From positions 489,086 to 553,085 of the forward strand of contig NZ_FQXE01000001.1 in assembly GCF_900129885.1 (NCBI RefSeq): a DNA stretch of 64,000 nucleotides. Direction: 5' to 3'. Position 1 is the first letter of the stretch. Each line of letters starts with the position of its first letter. This DNA comes from Pollutimonas bauzanensis (GTDB lineage Bacteria; Pseudomonadota; Gammaproteobacteria; Burkholderiales; Burkholderiaceae_B). Below are positions 1-12,220 of this stretch, one piece after another. Position numbers and translations under genes: made by a program. A model generated the notes under the pieces. It ran no database searches, was not told where the DNA came from, and saw only the letters and a list, made by a program, of their open reading frames with translations.

Positions 1-776
1 GGGTCGTCCTGTATGCCCGAAGCCACCACCTGCAGGTCCCAGGCCTGCGCCGCGGTAGCGCCGGCGATGGCGGCCACCGTGGCGTCCTGCGCGGCGAGGC
101 GCGCCGCCTCGCCGTTGCTGGAGGCCGCGTCGCGGGCCAGCTTGGGGTAATGCTGCGTCAGCCAGGCCTGGCATTGCGCCAGCGCCTGCGGGTGGGCCAT
201 GATGCGCGTCACGCCGTCCAGCGTGCCCGACTGCGTCATCAGGTTGTGATGGATCTTGATGGAGCGCTCGCCCAGCACCTTGAGGGGGGAATTCAGCAAC
301 AGATCCAGGGTGCGGTTCACCGCGCCTTCGGTGGAATTTTCCACAGGCACCATGCCCACGTCCGCCTGGCCCGCTTCGACCGCGCGGAACACTTCATCGA
401 AGGAATCGCAGCGCAGGCGGGTTACCGCGTGGCCGAAATGCTCGAGCGCGGCCTGTTCGGAAAACGAGCCCTGCGGCCCCAGATAGGCGACCGTCAGCAC
501 GCTTTCCAGCCCGCGACAGGTGGAGATGATCTGGGTCCATACCGCGTCTATGGCCTGGGCGGTGAACGGACCCTGGTTCAGCGCCTGCAGGCGGCGTATG
601 ACCATTGCCTCGCGCTCGGGCTTGAGCACCGGGCCATCGAGGTCGAAATCCTCTTTGATCTTGCCGACTTCCTGCGCCGCCACCGCGCGCTGGTTCAGCA
701 GATCGAGGATCTGTTCATCGAGCGCATCGATTTGCTTGCGCACGGGCAGCAAACGCGCTTGTAAAGAATTATCCAT
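1..776 (-). CDS. pheA: Bifunctional chorismate mutase / prephenate dehydratase (P-protein), 3' end cut by window edge
   Basis: Converts chorismate to prephenate and then phenylpyruvate in phenylalanine synthesis. About 258 codons are present and the frame is open to base 1. The N-terminal ~90 residues are an AroQ-type chorismate mutase helix region ([20 protein letters not shown]). The prephenate dehydratase domain follows, beginning [16 protein letters not shown]. The C-terminal ACT regulatory domain lies outside the window. The ATG at 774-776 overlaps the serC stop codon by 8 bases, so the two are translationally coupled in a gyrA-serC-pheA operon, an order known from Bordetella-like genomes. 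The identity is clear; only the missing end is uncertain. Confidence 0.95.
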   Translation of the reverse strand, partial: MDNSLQARLLPVRKQIDALDEQILDLLNQRAVAAQEVGKIKEDFDLDGPVLKPEREAMVIRRLQALNQGPFTAQAIDAVWTQIISTCRGLESVLTVAYLGPQGSFSEQAALEHFGHAVTRLRCDSFDEVFRAVEAGQADVGMVPVENSTEGAVNRTLDLLLNSPLKVLGERSIKIHHNLMTQSGTLDGVTRIMAHPQALAQCQAWLTQHYPKLARDAASSNGEAARLAAQDATVAAIAGATAAQAWDLQVVASGIQDD

Positions 777-1895
777 GGCGGCGCTCAAAATCCTGCATGT
801 ATGAAATCAGCGCCTGCACCCCTTCCAGCGGCACCGCGTTATAGATGGAGGCGCGCATGCCGCCGACGCTTTTGTGGCCCTTGAGCTGCATCAGCCCGGC
901 GGCGTCCGCCTCGGCCAGGAAATCGCCGTTCAAGGTTTCATCGCGCAGGAAAAACGGGGCGTTCATGCGCGAGCGCGAGGCGGCATGGACGGGGCTGAGA
1001 TAAAAGTCCGAAGTATCCAGATACGAGTACAAGGCCCGCGCCTTGGCGGCGTTGGCCGCTTCGATGGCGGCCACGCCGCCCTGCTTCTTGAGCCACTTGA
1101 ACACCAGGCCGGCAATATAGATCGCATAGGTCGGCGGCGTATTGAACATGGAATCGGCGCCCGCCACATTCGCGTAGTCGAAGGCCGAGGGGCAGACAGG
1201 CAGGGCGTGCCCCAGCAAGTCCTTGCGCACGATGACCACCGTAACGCCGGCCGGCCCCGCATTCTTCTGGGCGCCGGCATACACCATGGCCGCCCTGGAA
1301 AAATCGATGGCGCGGGACAGGAAGTGCGACGAGGCGTCGACCACCAGCGGCACATCGGGCGCGCCCAGCGCGGCCATGTCCGGCCAGTCGGAAAACTCGA
1401 CTCCGCCTATGGTCTCGTTGCTGCACAAATGCAGATAGGACGCATCGGGCCGCAGCGTCCAGGTATCCGCGCCGGGAAACCAGGTCCAGGGAGCCTGCGC
1501 AATGCCGTCCAGGACCTGCTCGGTGCCGCTGGAGGCGGCTATGGCGATGTCGCCATAGCGCTGCGCTTCCTTGTGCGATTTGTTCGACCAGATGCCCGAC
1601 AGGATATAGTCGGCCTTGCCCGAGCCGCCGCGCGCTATCAGGTTCAGCGGCACGATGGCGTTCTCGGCGGTGGCCCCGCCCTGCATGAACAGGACTTCGT
1701 AGTCATCGGGCACCGCCAGCAGTTCGCGCAGGTCCGCTTCGGCTTCGTCCCGTATCTGGGTGAACTGCCGGCCCCTATGGCTCATTTCCATTACCGACAT
1801 GCCGCAGCCATGCCAGTCGGTCATTTCGGCAGCGGCTTGCTGCAGCACTTCCAGCGGCAAGGCCGAGGGGCCTGCCGAAAAATTCCACGGGCGCA

Positions 1896-1896
<1 letters not shown>
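769..1896 (-). CDS. serC: Phosphoserine aminotransferase
   Basis: PLP enzyme that transaminates 3-phosphohydroxypyruvate to phosphoserine (serine pathway); it also acts in pyridoxine synthesis. The 375 residues are full length for the family. The N-terminus [14 protein letters not shown] is the family signature, and the PLP lysine sits in [12 protein letters not shown]. The start codon overlaps the gyrA stop by one base (TGATG), and its own stop overlaps the pheA start, so expression is probably coupled along gyrA-serC-pheA. Confidence 0.97.
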
Positions 1897-4682
<2,786 letters not shown>

Positions 4683-4737
4683 AGATTGTCTAAAACGTAA
4701 AAATCGTGAAACTGGACCGATGACGGGCGAATAGGAA

Positions 4738-4746
4738 ATTCTAACA
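4738..4746 (-). promoter_or_regulatory. Candidate gyrA promoter, extended -10
   Basis: Read on the minus strand this is TGTTAGAAT, a TGn extended -10 followed by TAGAAT, about 56 bases upstream of the gyrA ATG. No convincing -35 was seen. Together with the ompA promoter it is the only recognisable signal in the 426-base gene-free stretch 4683-5108; the rest shows nothing clear. Confidence 0.4.
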
Positions 4747-5026
4747 CTTGCTCCTGCGCCGCCGGCTCATGTCATACAGAGCTTGTCCAGGACCGGCCCT
4801 GCGCCGACCCTGGCGCCCCAATCCCGGCCGTCCCCCGCGCGCTGTTCACAAACCACTTTAAGCCGGTAGCGATGTTGCCAAAAACCAACGATAAATGCGG
4901 AGATAGGGTAGAAATCCGAATATCTGGGCGATATGCGTGGTTCAGGCTTAACTAACCGCCCGGAAATGCCGTAAGATTCGCCCTAACACGCATGAAACCC
5001 AGCGCAATTCTATTAACTCATAGCGT

Positions 5027-5035
5027 TGCTATACT
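5027..5035 (+). promoter_or_regulatory. Candidate ompA promoter, extended -10
   Basis: TGCTATACT is an extended -10 (TGn plus TATACT) about 74 bases before the ompA ATG. It predicts a 5' leader of roughly 65 bases. The -35 region is poor, as is common with extended -10 promoters. Confidence 0.5.
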
Positions 5036-5108
5036 GGCTCCGTTTTCTTGATATGCGGCGGGGGTTCGCTGCGGTCACTTACCAGCATTAAGCTCAACGA
5101 GGAGAAAC

Positions 5109-5693
5109 ATGAACAAACCCTCCAAAATCGCACTAGCACTCGCCATTGCAGCCACTTCGGCTTCTGGTGCAGTATCTGCGCAAACTGTCGATAACTGGCA
5201 AAACCCGTTCGGCGACGTTTGGAAAAACGGCACCAACGAATTGTGCTGGCGCGACAACTTCTGGACCCCCGCCACCGGCATTCCCGGCTGCGACGGCGTA
5301 CCAGTTGCCCAGGCGCAAGCTCCAGTGGTTGCTCCTACCTCAACCAAAGTTGTGTTGAATGCTGACACCTTCTTCGATTTCGACAAAGCCACACTGAAAC
5401 CTGAAGGTCGCCAAATCCTTGATCAGGTCGCCGCGCAAGCCGACACGATCAATCTGGAAACGCTGATCGCAACTGGCCACACTGACTCCATCGGTACTGA
5501 AAAGTACAACCAAGGCCTGTCCGAACGCCGTGCCAACACGGTCAAGAACTACCTGATCACCAAAGGCATCCCTGCCGACCGTATCTATGCTGAAGGTAAA
5601 GGCGAATTGAGCCCTGTTGCTACCAACAAGACTCGTGAAGGCCGCGCACAGAACCGTCGCGTAGAGATCGAGATCGTTGGCGTCCGCAAGTAA
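5109..5693 (+). CDS. ompA: OmpA-family outer membrane protein
   Basis: Outer-membrane protein that anchors to peptidoglycan. The 194 residues carry a Sec signal peptide (residues 1-24, ending VSAQ) and a short linker region containing two cysteines. The OmpA-like C-terminal domain (about 75-190) has the LSERRANTVKNYL helix and the conserved NRRVEIEI end. No eight-stranded beta-barrel domain is present, so it matches the short Bordetella-type OmpA. A strong ribosome binding site (GAGGAG) precedes the ATG and a terminator hairpin follows, so it is probably a highly expressed monocistronic gene. Confidence 0.93.
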   Translation: MNKPSKIALALAIAATSASGAVSAQTVDNWQNPFGDVWKNGTNELCWRDNFWTPATGIPGCDGVPVAQAQAPVVAPTSTKVVLNADTFFDFDKATLKPEGRQILDQVAAQADTINLETLIATGHTDSIGTEKYNQGLSERRANTVKNYLITKGIPADRIYAEGKGELSPVATNKTREGRAQNRRVEIEIVGVRK

Positions 5694-5728
5694 TACCTCG
5701 TTGTAATACTTGTGGCGTTAAACGCTAC

Positions 5729-5759
5729 AATAAGGGCTCCGCACTGCGGGGCCCTTATT
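5729..5759 (+). terminator. Rho-independent terminator after ompA
   Basis: The arms AATAAGGGC and GCCCTTATT, with CCGC/GCGG extending the stem, flank a short loop. A modest T-rich end follows. It lies 36 bases after the ompA stop. Confidence 0.75.
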
Positions 5760-5823
5760 CATTTGCCGGCCGGCCCGTTCGCCCGCCCCGCCTGCACCCC
5801 CTAATCCCAGCCTCGGACAGCTC

Positions 5824-6558
5824 ATGAACGCCAGCGCCACTTCCGCACAATCCAACGCATCCAATGTGGACCAGGCCGAACTCGACAAGTTCAGCGCCCT
5901 GGCCTCGCGCTGGTGGGACCCTGAAAGCGAATTCAAGCCGCTGCATGCCATCAATCCCTTGCGTCTGGGCTGGATTCTGGACCAGGCCGGCCCCCTGGAC
6001 GGCAAGAAGGTGCTGGACGTCGGCTGCGGCGGCGGCATCCTGGCCGAAAGCATGGCAAAGGCCGGCGCCCAGGTCACCGGCATAGATCTGGCCGAAAAGT
6101 CACTGACCGTGGCCCGGCTGCACGGGCTGGAGTCCGGCGTGCCGGTCAGCTACCAGGCGATCAGCGCCGAGCAGATGGCCAGCGAACACCCCGGCCAGTT
6201 CGATATCGTCACCTGCATGGAAATGCTGGAACACGTGCCCGACCCCGCCTCCATCGTGCAGGCCTGCGCCACCCTGGTCAAACCGGGAGGCTGGGTGTTC
6301 TTTTCCACGCTCAACCGCAACCCCAAGTCCTTTCTGTTCGCCATCATCGGCGCCGAATACCTGCTGCGCCTGCTGCCGCGCGGCACGCACAGCTACGAAA
6401 ACTTCATCAAGCCCAGCGAACTCGCCGCCGCGGTGCGCCAGGCGGGCCTGGCAACGACGACATTGGCCGGCATGGAATACAACCCCATCACCGACCTTTA
6501 CAAACTCACCCGCGACACTTCAGTCAATTACCTCCTCGCCAGCCGCCGGGAAAGCTGA
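5824..6558 (+). CDS. ubiG: Ubiquinone biosynthesis O-methyltransferase
   Basis: SAM-dependent methyltransferase for both O-methylation steps of ubiquinone synthesis, acting at the membrane. The 244 residues are normal length. SAM motif I reads [19 protein letters not shown], followed by the acidic GIDLA loop and [11 protein letters not shown]. It lies 5 bases ahead of gph, an adjacency common in proteobacteria, so the two are probably cotranscribed. Confidence 0.96.
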   Translation: MNASATSAQSNASNVDQAELDKFSALASRWWDPESEFKPLHAINPLRLGWILDQAGPLDGKKVLDVGCGGGILAESMAKAGAQVTGIDLAEKSLTVARLHGLESGVPVSYQAISAEQMASEHPGQFDIVTCMEMLEHVPDPASIVQACATLVKPGGWVFFSTLNRNPKSFLFAIIGAEYLLRLLPRGTHSYENFIKPSELAAAVRQAGLATTTLAGMEYNPITDLYKLTRDTSVNYLLASRRES

Positions 6559-6563
6559 TATCC

Positions 6564-7232
6564 ATGCAAAAACTGGTTTTATTCGATTTTGACGGCACCC
6601 TGGCCGATACCGCCCCCGACCTGGCGGCGGCAGCCAATAAACAAAGGGCCCGCAAAGGCCTGGGGCCCCTCCCCTACGAAACCTTCCGCCCCTATGCCTC
6701 GCACGGCGCGCGCGGCCTGCTCAAGGCGGGGCTCGATATGGATCCCGGCCATCCCGAATACGAAGCCTGCCGCCAGCAGTTCCTGCAAGACTATGAACAG
6801 GACATGACCACGCTCACCACGCTGTTTCCCGGCGTGCAGTCGCTGCTGTCGACGCTCAAGGAAAACGGCTACGCATGGGGCATAGTCACCAACAAGATGG
6901 AATACCTGGCGGTGCCGCTGGTCGTGCACCTGGGCTTGTACACCGACTGCGCGGTCACCGTGGGCGGCGACACCACCGACCATACCAAGCCGCACCCCGC
7001 CCCGCTGCTTCACGCCGCCAAGGAAGCCGGCTTCGATCCCGCCGATTGCGTCTATGTGGGCGACGACGAGCGCGACATCATTGCCGGCAAGGCGGCCGGC
7101 ATGGCCACCATCGTGGCCGCCTATGGCTATTGCGGCCAGGAAACCGCCCTGCATGCCTGGCAGGCCGACGCCATAGCCCAATCGCCGCAAGACATCTGGC
7201 CCGCCATACGGCAATGGGCGGCGACACGCTAG
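6564..7232 (+). CDS. gph: Phosphoglycolate phosphatase (HAD family)
   Basis: HAD-superfamily hydrolase that removes phosphate from 2-phosphoglycolate, a product of DNA 3' end repair. Motif I is FDFDGTLADT with nucleophile Asp8 and acid/base Asp10, motif II is IVTNK, and motif III/IV is VYVGDDERDIIAGKAAG. The 222 residues suit the Gph/PGP subfamily with a helical cap between motifs I and II. It sits 5 bases after ubiG. A related HAD specificity cannot be excluded. Confidence 0.88.
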   Translation: MQKLVLFDFDGTLADTAPDLAAAANKQRARKGLGPLPYETFRPYASHGARGLLKAGLDMDPGHPEYEACRQQFLQDYEQDMTTLTTLFPGVQSLLSTLKENGYAWGIVTNKMEYLAVPLVVHLGLYTDCAVTVGGDTTDHTKPHPAPLLHAAKEAGFDPADCVYVGDDERDIIAGKAAGMATIVAAYGYCGQETALHAWQADAIAQSPQDIWPAIRQWAATR

Positions 7233-7316
7233 AAGGCGGGCCGTTGTTAAATGGCCTCACGCGCTTCCCGCAAGCCGGCGGCGGCCGCCATGCTGTCTAA
7301 ATGCCGCCATATGCGT

Positions 7317-7322
7317 TACAAT
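7317..7322 (+). promoter_or_regulatory. -10 element of the tmRNA promoter
   Basis: TACAAT lies 9 bases before the predicted tmRNA 5' end, the right spacing for a -10. The -35 near 7293-7298 (CTGTCT) is weak. Confidence 0.6.
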
Positions 7323-7331
7323 ACAACTTCT

Positions 7332-7697
7332 GGGGTCGATCCGGCTTCGACGTGGGTCGCGAAACAGAGCAGGGCATGCCGAGCACCAGTAAGCTCGTAA
7401 ATCCACTGGAACACTACAAACGCCAACGACGAGCGTTTCGCTTTAGCCGCCTAGTGCGGTAAGCCGCTGCACTAATTTGTCTTTGGGTTAGGTAGGGTAA
7501 AACCTACAGCAGCGTCATTTACAAAGAATCGGGTCTTGCTGGGTCACTCAGCCTGATCTTAAATTAATGTGAATCGCCGAGGAAGGGCCTGTCGGTTGGC
7601 ATGATCCAAGGTTAAAACTCAAAATGAACCGAATAAGCATGTAGAACTGCCTGCATAGGGCTTGCGGACGCGGGTTCAATTCCCGCCGACTCCACCA
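7332..7697 (+). ncRNA. ssrA: Transfer-messenger RNA (tmRNA), one-piece form
   Basis: Rescues stalled ribosomes and tags the nascent chain for proteolysis. The 5' end GGGGTCGATCCGGCTTCGAC and the 3' T-arm GGTTCAATTCC and acceptor end CGACTCCACCA pair as an alanyl tRNA-like domain, with the 7-bp acceptor GGGGTCG/CGACTCC. The CCA is encoded, ending at 7697. The resume codon is GCC at 7422, and the tag reads ANDERFALAA followed by TAG at 7452-7454, the tag typical of Bordetella and relatives. Confidence 0.97.
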
Positions 7698-7731
7698 GCT
7701 AACACAACGCCACGCCATGTGGCGCTAGACG

Positions 7732-7758
7732 GGGCACATAGAAATATGTGCCCTTTTT
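7732..7758 (+). terminator. Rho-independent terminator of ssrA
   Basis: A 9-bp perfect stem GGGCACATA/TATGTGCCC with a GAAA tetraloop is followed directly by TTTTT. Confidence 0.92.
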
Positions 7759-7813
7759 AGTGCCCGGCGCAGGAGTAAAATCCATAAGCCTCAAATAACA
7801 AAAGGAACTCATA

Positions 7814-8455
7814 GTGTTTCCATCACGGCTAACTTCCGGATACCAGTCTTTTTTGAACGGCCGCCTCTCCCGCGAGCGGGAGCGTTATGAAGAACTCGCC
7901 AAGTCCGGACAGCATCCGGAAATCATGGTCATCGGCTGCGGCGATTCGCGCGTCGCCCCCGAGACGATCTTTGACGCGGACCCCGGCGAAATATTCGTGA
8001 TACGCAATATCGCCAACCTCGTCCCGCCCTGCGAGCCTGACACTGAAACCTCGTTCCACGGCACAAGCGCCGCGATCGAGTTCGGCGTAAACGCGCTGAA
8101 GGTCAAGCATATCGTGGTGCTCGGCCATGCGAGTTGTGGCGGCGTTTCGGCCTTCGCCAACAATGCGGCCCCATTGACGAAGCGCGATTTCATCGGCAAG
8201 TGGATGTCGCAGATCGCGCCGGTTGCGGAGCGCGTCGGCCCGCCCGCCGGCGACCGGCAAGGCTGGATACAGCGGCTCGAGTGGGGCGTCGTCGACTACA
8301 GCCTCGAAAACCTGATGACGTTCCCCGCCGTTCGCGACGCGGTCGAAGAAGGAACGCTCACCTTGCACGGCGCCTACTTTGGCGTCGGCACGGGCCTGCT
8401 TTTCATCCGCGATCCAGCCACGGGGCGATTCGTACCGTATAGCGACGCTGACTGA
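7814..8455 (+). CDS. Beta-class carbonic anhydrase
   Basis: Zinc enzyme that interconverts CO2 and bicarbonate in the cytoplasm. The 213 residues are typical for the class. The zinc and catalytic motifs are complete: CGDSRVAPE (Cys plus the Asp-Arg dyad) and GHASCGGV (His and Cys ligands). The start is GTG at 7814, with AAGGAAC spaced correctly upstream; no ATG fits the conserved N-terminus. It is the first gene after tmRNA, a place where accessory DNA often begins. It is closer to the CynT/Can group than to plant-type enzymes, but the exact subgroup was not determined. Confidence 0.93.
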   Translation: MFPSRLTSGYQSFLNGRLSRERERYEELAKSGQHPEIMVIGCGDSRVAPETIFDADPGEIFVIRNIANLVPPCEPDTETSFHGTSAAIEFGVNALKVKHIVVLGHASCGGVSAFANNAAPLTKRDFIGKWMSQIAPVAERVGPPAGDRQGWIQRLEWGVVDYSLENLMTFPAVRDAVEEGTLTLHGAYFGVGTGLLFIRDPATGRFVPYSDAD

Positions 8456-8525
8456 AAAAACAGCCCTGGCACAGCGCTTGCTGGTTGGAATCCAAGCAGT
8501 CATTCGCCGCCACCCGGAGGGCGCC

Positions 8526-8861
8526 ATGAAAAAATTGATGACCATTGCCCTGTGTTCGCTGACGCTCGCCTGGGCGTCCACCGCGGACGCCCAGGGCGGC
8601 AAGCCCCCTTCCGACAGCCCGGACTCCGGCAAGAGCGCCAATGCCAGGCCTAACGAGGGAGCCCGGACCGGCGCAAGCGAGGGCCGCGGCCGGACCAGCG
8701 AGGCCGACCATAGCAAAACGGAGGAATCGTCGAAAGATGCATTCAGGAACTCGGACAGCAAGTCGAGCGGCACCAGCAATAACTATCAGAATCTTGGCGC
8801 TTCCAGCAGCGAGAGGTATCGGAACACGCCGAACGACAGCGCTCAACAGGCGCGAAAATAA
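8526..8861 (+). CDS. Small secreted low-complexity protein, function unknown
   Basis: 111 residues, started at the ATG preceded by CGGAGGG. It has a clear Sec signal peptide (residues 1-22, ending ADAQ). The remainder is almost wholly polar (Ser, Gly, Lys, Asn, Asp, Glu, Arg) with no hydrophobic core, so the mature protein is probably disordered in the periplasm or outside the cell. No family was recognised. It is not clearly cotranscribed with either neighbour: the carbonic anhydrase ends 70 bases before it and the kinase starts 221 bases after it. Confidence 0.65.
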   Translation: MKKLMTIALCSLTLAWASTADAQGGKPPSDSPDSGKSANARPNEGARTGASEGRGRTSEADHSKTEESSKDAFRNSDSKSSGTSNNYQNLGASSSERYRNTPNDSAQQARK

Positions 8862-9082
8862 CAAAAAGGGAAAAAAATCCTGCCTGAAGAGGGCCCGCCC
8901 AGGGCCAGCCGTCCGCCCGGCGGCATTGCCAAGCGCTGCGCAAGCCGGCCCGCCATTCATGCCTGGCCCGGCGACAGGCGGCCGCATGCCCGTCCCCGGC
9001 AGAAAATACGCCCGGGCCGCCTTTCCGGTCATAACGGACCGACGATCAGTCTGATGGATGTTCAACTATTTCAAGCGCAATC

Positions 9083-11590
9083 ATGGCCTCAGGATATATC
9101 AATGCTCCACGCACCACCACTGCGGCCCCTCCGGCCGCCGATTTTCTTCGCGGCGGCGGGGAAATGGGCGCGCGGATGCGGGCGCATGACTGGTCTTCCT
9201 CATCCCTGAAGCAGCCCGCTGACTGGCCGCAGTCGCTGCGCACGGCTGTGCGCCTGATACTGAATACCGGCCATCCCATGTATATCTGGTGGGGCCAGGA
9301 TGGGGCCTGTCTCTACAATGACGCCTACCGCGAATCGATAGGATCCGAGCGTCATCCGCTATCCTTGGGCCAGCCCGCCCGCCAGGTATGGGAAGAGATA
9401 TGGGACATCATAGGCCCGCAGATCGAGCATGTAATGGGCGGCGGGGGCGCCACCTGGCATGAGGACCACCTGGTGCCGATCACCCGCCATGGCCGGCGCG
9501 AAGACGTCTACTGGACCTACAGCTTCAGTCCCATCGACGACGAAACGGCGCCCAGCGGCGTTGGCGGCGTCCTCGTGGTCTGCACCGAGACGACGCGCAA
9601 AGTGCAGGCCAAGCGCCGCCTGGCCGAGGAAATCGAAAGACAAAGACGCCTCTTCCAGTGCGCGCCCGGCTTCATCGCCATCCTGCGGGGCCCGGAGCAT
9701 GTCTTCGAATTCGTGAACAACGCCTACATTCGCCTGGCGGGCGACCGCAATTTCATAGGAAAGACAGTCAAGGACGCCGTTCCCGATCTCCAGGACCAGG
9801 GCTATTTCGAACTGCTGGATCGCGTCTTTACCAGCGGCGAGCGGTTTGTGGCGCAACAGAAACCGATATGCCTGGCGCGCACCCCCGGCGCGCCGTTCGA
9901 GGAAAGGTTCATTGATTTCATCTATGAGCCCATCGTCGACGCCGAAGGCGCGGTGACTGGCATTTTCGTCGAGGGCTTCGACGTCACGGACCAGGCGCTG
10001 GCCCACGCCGCGCTGCGCGACAGCGAGGCGCGCCTGCGCGAATTGAACGCTGATCTCGAGCGCGAGGCGATCGCGCGCTCAGCGGTGGGCGGCCGCTTCT
10101 GGCAGATCAGCCCCGACCTGCTGGGCGTCCTCAGGCCGGATGCCTATTTCGGCAGCGCCAATCCCGCTTGGGGAACGGCGCTGGGCTGGAGCGAAGCAGA
10201 GGTGCAGTCAATGTCGGTTTTCGAGATGCTCCATCCTGACGATCGCGAACGAAGCCGCGAGGCGTTCGAGCGCCTGAAGGCCGGCCATTCCATCCTGCGG
10301 TTTGAAAACCGCTATCGCAGAAAGGACGGCGGCTACAACTGGTTCGTCTGGGCCGCCGCCCCGTTCGACGATGCCTATTACTGCATCGGCCGCGATATCA
10401 CCAGCCAGAAAGAGGCGGAGGAAGAACTCGCCATTGCGCGCGATGAGCTGCGCCAGTCGCAAAAAATGGAGGCCATCGGCCAGCTGACGGGCGGCATTGC
10501 CCATGATTTCAATAACCTTCTGGCCGGCATCAGCGGCAATCTCGAGATTCTGGAAACCCGTCTCGCCCAGGGCCGCGTCGCCGGCCTCGAGCGCTATATC
10601 GCCGGCGCCCAAGGCTCCGCGCGGCGCGCGGCAAGCCTGACGCAGCGGCTCCTGGCCTTTTCCCGGCGCCAGACTCTCGATCCGAAGTCCACCGATGCGA
10701 ACCGGCTGATAGCCGGCATGGAAGATCTGATCCGGCGCACCGTAGGCCCGGACATCGACGTGAAGATTGCGGGCGCCGACAGCATTTGGGCGACTTTGAT
10801 CGATCCGTCGCAGCTCGAAAACGCCCTGCTGAATCTCTGCATCAACGCCCGGGATGCCATGTTCCCCGGCGGCGGCTGCCTGACCATCGAGACCGCCAAT
10901 AAATGTCTGGATCAGCGGGGCGCACGGGAACAAGGGCTCCCGCCCGGCCAATATGTATCGCTCAGCGTCACGGACACGGGATCGGGCATGCCGCCCGACG
11001 TCGTCACCAAGGCGTTCGACCCTTTCTTCACCACCAAGCCCCTCGGCCAGGGCACCGGCCTGGGCCTGTCGATGATCTACGGCTTTGTCCGGCAGTCCGG
11101 CGGCCAGGTCCAGATCTGTTCCGAAGTCGGCAGCGGCACTACCATGCGCCTTTATCTGCCGCGCCATGCCGGGAATGCGGATCGTTCCAGCGAGCTCGAT
11201 GTCGCCGCCGCCAATGCGGGAAGGGGCGAGACGGTTCTTGTCATCGACGATGAACCGTCAATACGGATGTTGATCATCGAAGTGCTGGAAGAAAGCGGCT
11301 ACATTGCCCTCGAAGCGGGGGACGGGCCCAGCGGCCTGGAAATTCTTCAATCGGGCATGCCGGTGGATCTCCTGATCACCGACGTCGGCCTTCCCGGGGG
11401 GATGAACGGCCGCCAGGTGGCCGACGCGGCCCGCGTCAACCGGCCCGGGCTGAAAGTGCTGTTCGTGACCGGATACGCTGAAAGCGCCATCATGAGCAAG
11501 GGATTTCTTGACGCCGGGATGTCGGTCATGACCAAGCCTTTCGTGATGGCCAGCCTGGGCAAGAGGGTACGCAGCCTGCTGGAGAAATGA
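9083..11590 (+). CDS. Soluble PAS hybrid histidine kinase with C-terminal receiver
   Basis: 835-residue signalling protein without membrane segments. In order: an N-terminal PAS-like input of the type beginning [15 protein letters not shown] (about 30-170), a second PAS (about 195-310), and a third PAS/PAC (about 340-450, LHPDDRERS...ITSQKEAE). HisKA follows with phospho-acceptor His474 in [11 protein letters not shown]. The HATPase_c domain has N-box [14 protein letters not shown] and the G boxes DTGSGMP and GTGLGLS. The receiver (about 710-835) has phospho-acceptor Asp767 in [11 protein letters not shown]. No response regulator gene is next to it, so output must go through its own receiver or a distant phosphotransfer partner. 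Confidence 0.92.
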   Translation: MASGYINAPRTTTAAPPAADFLRGGGEMGARMRAHDWSSSSLKQPADWPQSLRTAVRLILNTGHPMYIWWGQDGACLYNDAYRESIGSERHPLSLGQPARQVWEEIWDIIGPQIEHVMGGGGATWHEDHLVPITRHGRREDVYWTYSFSPIDDETAPSGVGGVLVVCTETTRKVQAKRRLAEEIERQRRLFQCAPGFIAILRGPEHVFEFVNNAYIRLAGDRNFIGKTVKDAVPDLQDQGYFELLDRVFTSGERFVAQQKPICLARTPGAPFEERFIDFIYEPIVDAEGAVTGIFVEGFDVTDQALAHAALRDSEARLRELNADLEREAIARSAVGGRFWQISPDLLGVLRPDAYFGSANPAWGTALGWSEAEVQSMSVFEMLHPDDRERSREAFERLKAGHSILRFENRYRRKDGGYNWFVWAAAPFDDAYYCIGRDITSQKEAEEELAIARDELRQSQKMEAIGQLTGGIAHDFNNLLAGISGNLEILETRLAQGRVAGLERYIAGAQGSARRAASLTQRLLAFSRRQTLDPKSTDANRLIAGMEDLIRRTVGPDIDVKIAGADSIWATLIDPSQLENALLNLCINARDAMFPGGGCLTIETANKCLDQRGAREQGLPPGQYVSLSVTDTGSGMPPDVVTKAFDPFFTTKPLGQGTGLGLSMIYGFVRQSGGQVQICSEVGSGTTMRLYLPRHAGNADRSSELDVAAANAGRGETVLVIDDEPSIRMLIIEVLEESGYIALEAGDGPSGLEILQSGMPVDLLITDVGLPGGMNGRQVADAARVNRPGLKVLFVTGYAESAIMSKGFLDAGMSVMTKPFVMASLGKRVRSLLEK

Positions 11591-11598
11591 GCCTGGCG

Positions 11599-12051
11599 TC
11601 AGCCGGGCGCGGCGCCCGACATGTACTTGCCGCTGTTCCTGAAGTTGGCATCCTGCATTTCGGCGCTGCAGCGGGAATTGCCATAGAACACCACCTTGCC
11701 CTCTTTGGCCATGATGACGGCGGCTTCCGTGGCGGAATAAACCGCGGCATATTCATAGCAGGTATAGCCGTAGGCATTGCCCGACTTTTCCTTGGGCGGC
11801 TCGCCCATGGATTCGAGTATGGGCTTTACCTCTTGGCCGATCTCGACCGAATTCATGATGGCCTGCAGGCCCTTCTGGCGCTGCTCGGCGTCCGCGGAAG
11901 CCGCCCCGCCGCCCAGCGAGGCCCTGGCCGCGTTGTAGCCCGCTTCGGCCATTTGCCCCGTCAGCATCGGCGCGCAAGCCGCCAGCATGGCAAACCCCGC
12001 CACGCCCGCGCCCATGGCCAGCAATGCCGCCATCCTGTTCATTGTCCGCAT
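11599..12051 (-). CDS. Small lipoprotein, possibly BamE/SmpA-like fold, function unknown
   Basis: 150 residues when started at the ATG at 12049-12051. An upstream in-frame start at 12096 would put 15 polar residues in front of the signal. The start MRTMNRMAALLAMGAG leads to a lipobox FAMLAAC, so lipidation and outer-membrane sorting are likely. The mature part has a pattern of SmpA/OmlA type (VEIGQEVKPILESMGEPP, then YGYTCYEY and GKVVFYG), but this resemblance is weak and by eye only. It is convergent with the kinase gene, with only 8 bases between stops. Confidence 0.7.
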   Translation of the reverse strand: MRTMNRMAALLAMGAGVAGFAMLAACAPMLTGQMAEAGYNAARASLGGGAASADAEQRQKGLQAIMNSVEIGQEVKPILESMGEPPKEKSGNAYGYTCYEYAAVYSATEAAVIMAKEGKVVFYGNSRCSAEMQDANFRNSGKYMSGAAPG

Positions 12052-12220
12052 ATATACCTCGTCTTTCCCGGCGAACCGGCTCGATTCACCTGTCATTGTC
12101 CTCGTTGGCGTCCAGCCGCGCGAGCGCTGGTTCGCTCACCCCGGCGGCGCAAGCAGGAAGGTTACCGCATTCCGGCCGATACAGTATGAAACGGGGGCCG
12201 GCAAGGGCGGCCGCGGCCTT

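Noticed and set aside
7660-7697. Genomic island inserted at the 3' end of tmRNA
   Set aside because: The site is a common attachment point and the genes after it look accessory, but no second copy of the tmRNA 3' end and no integrase gene were found in the window.
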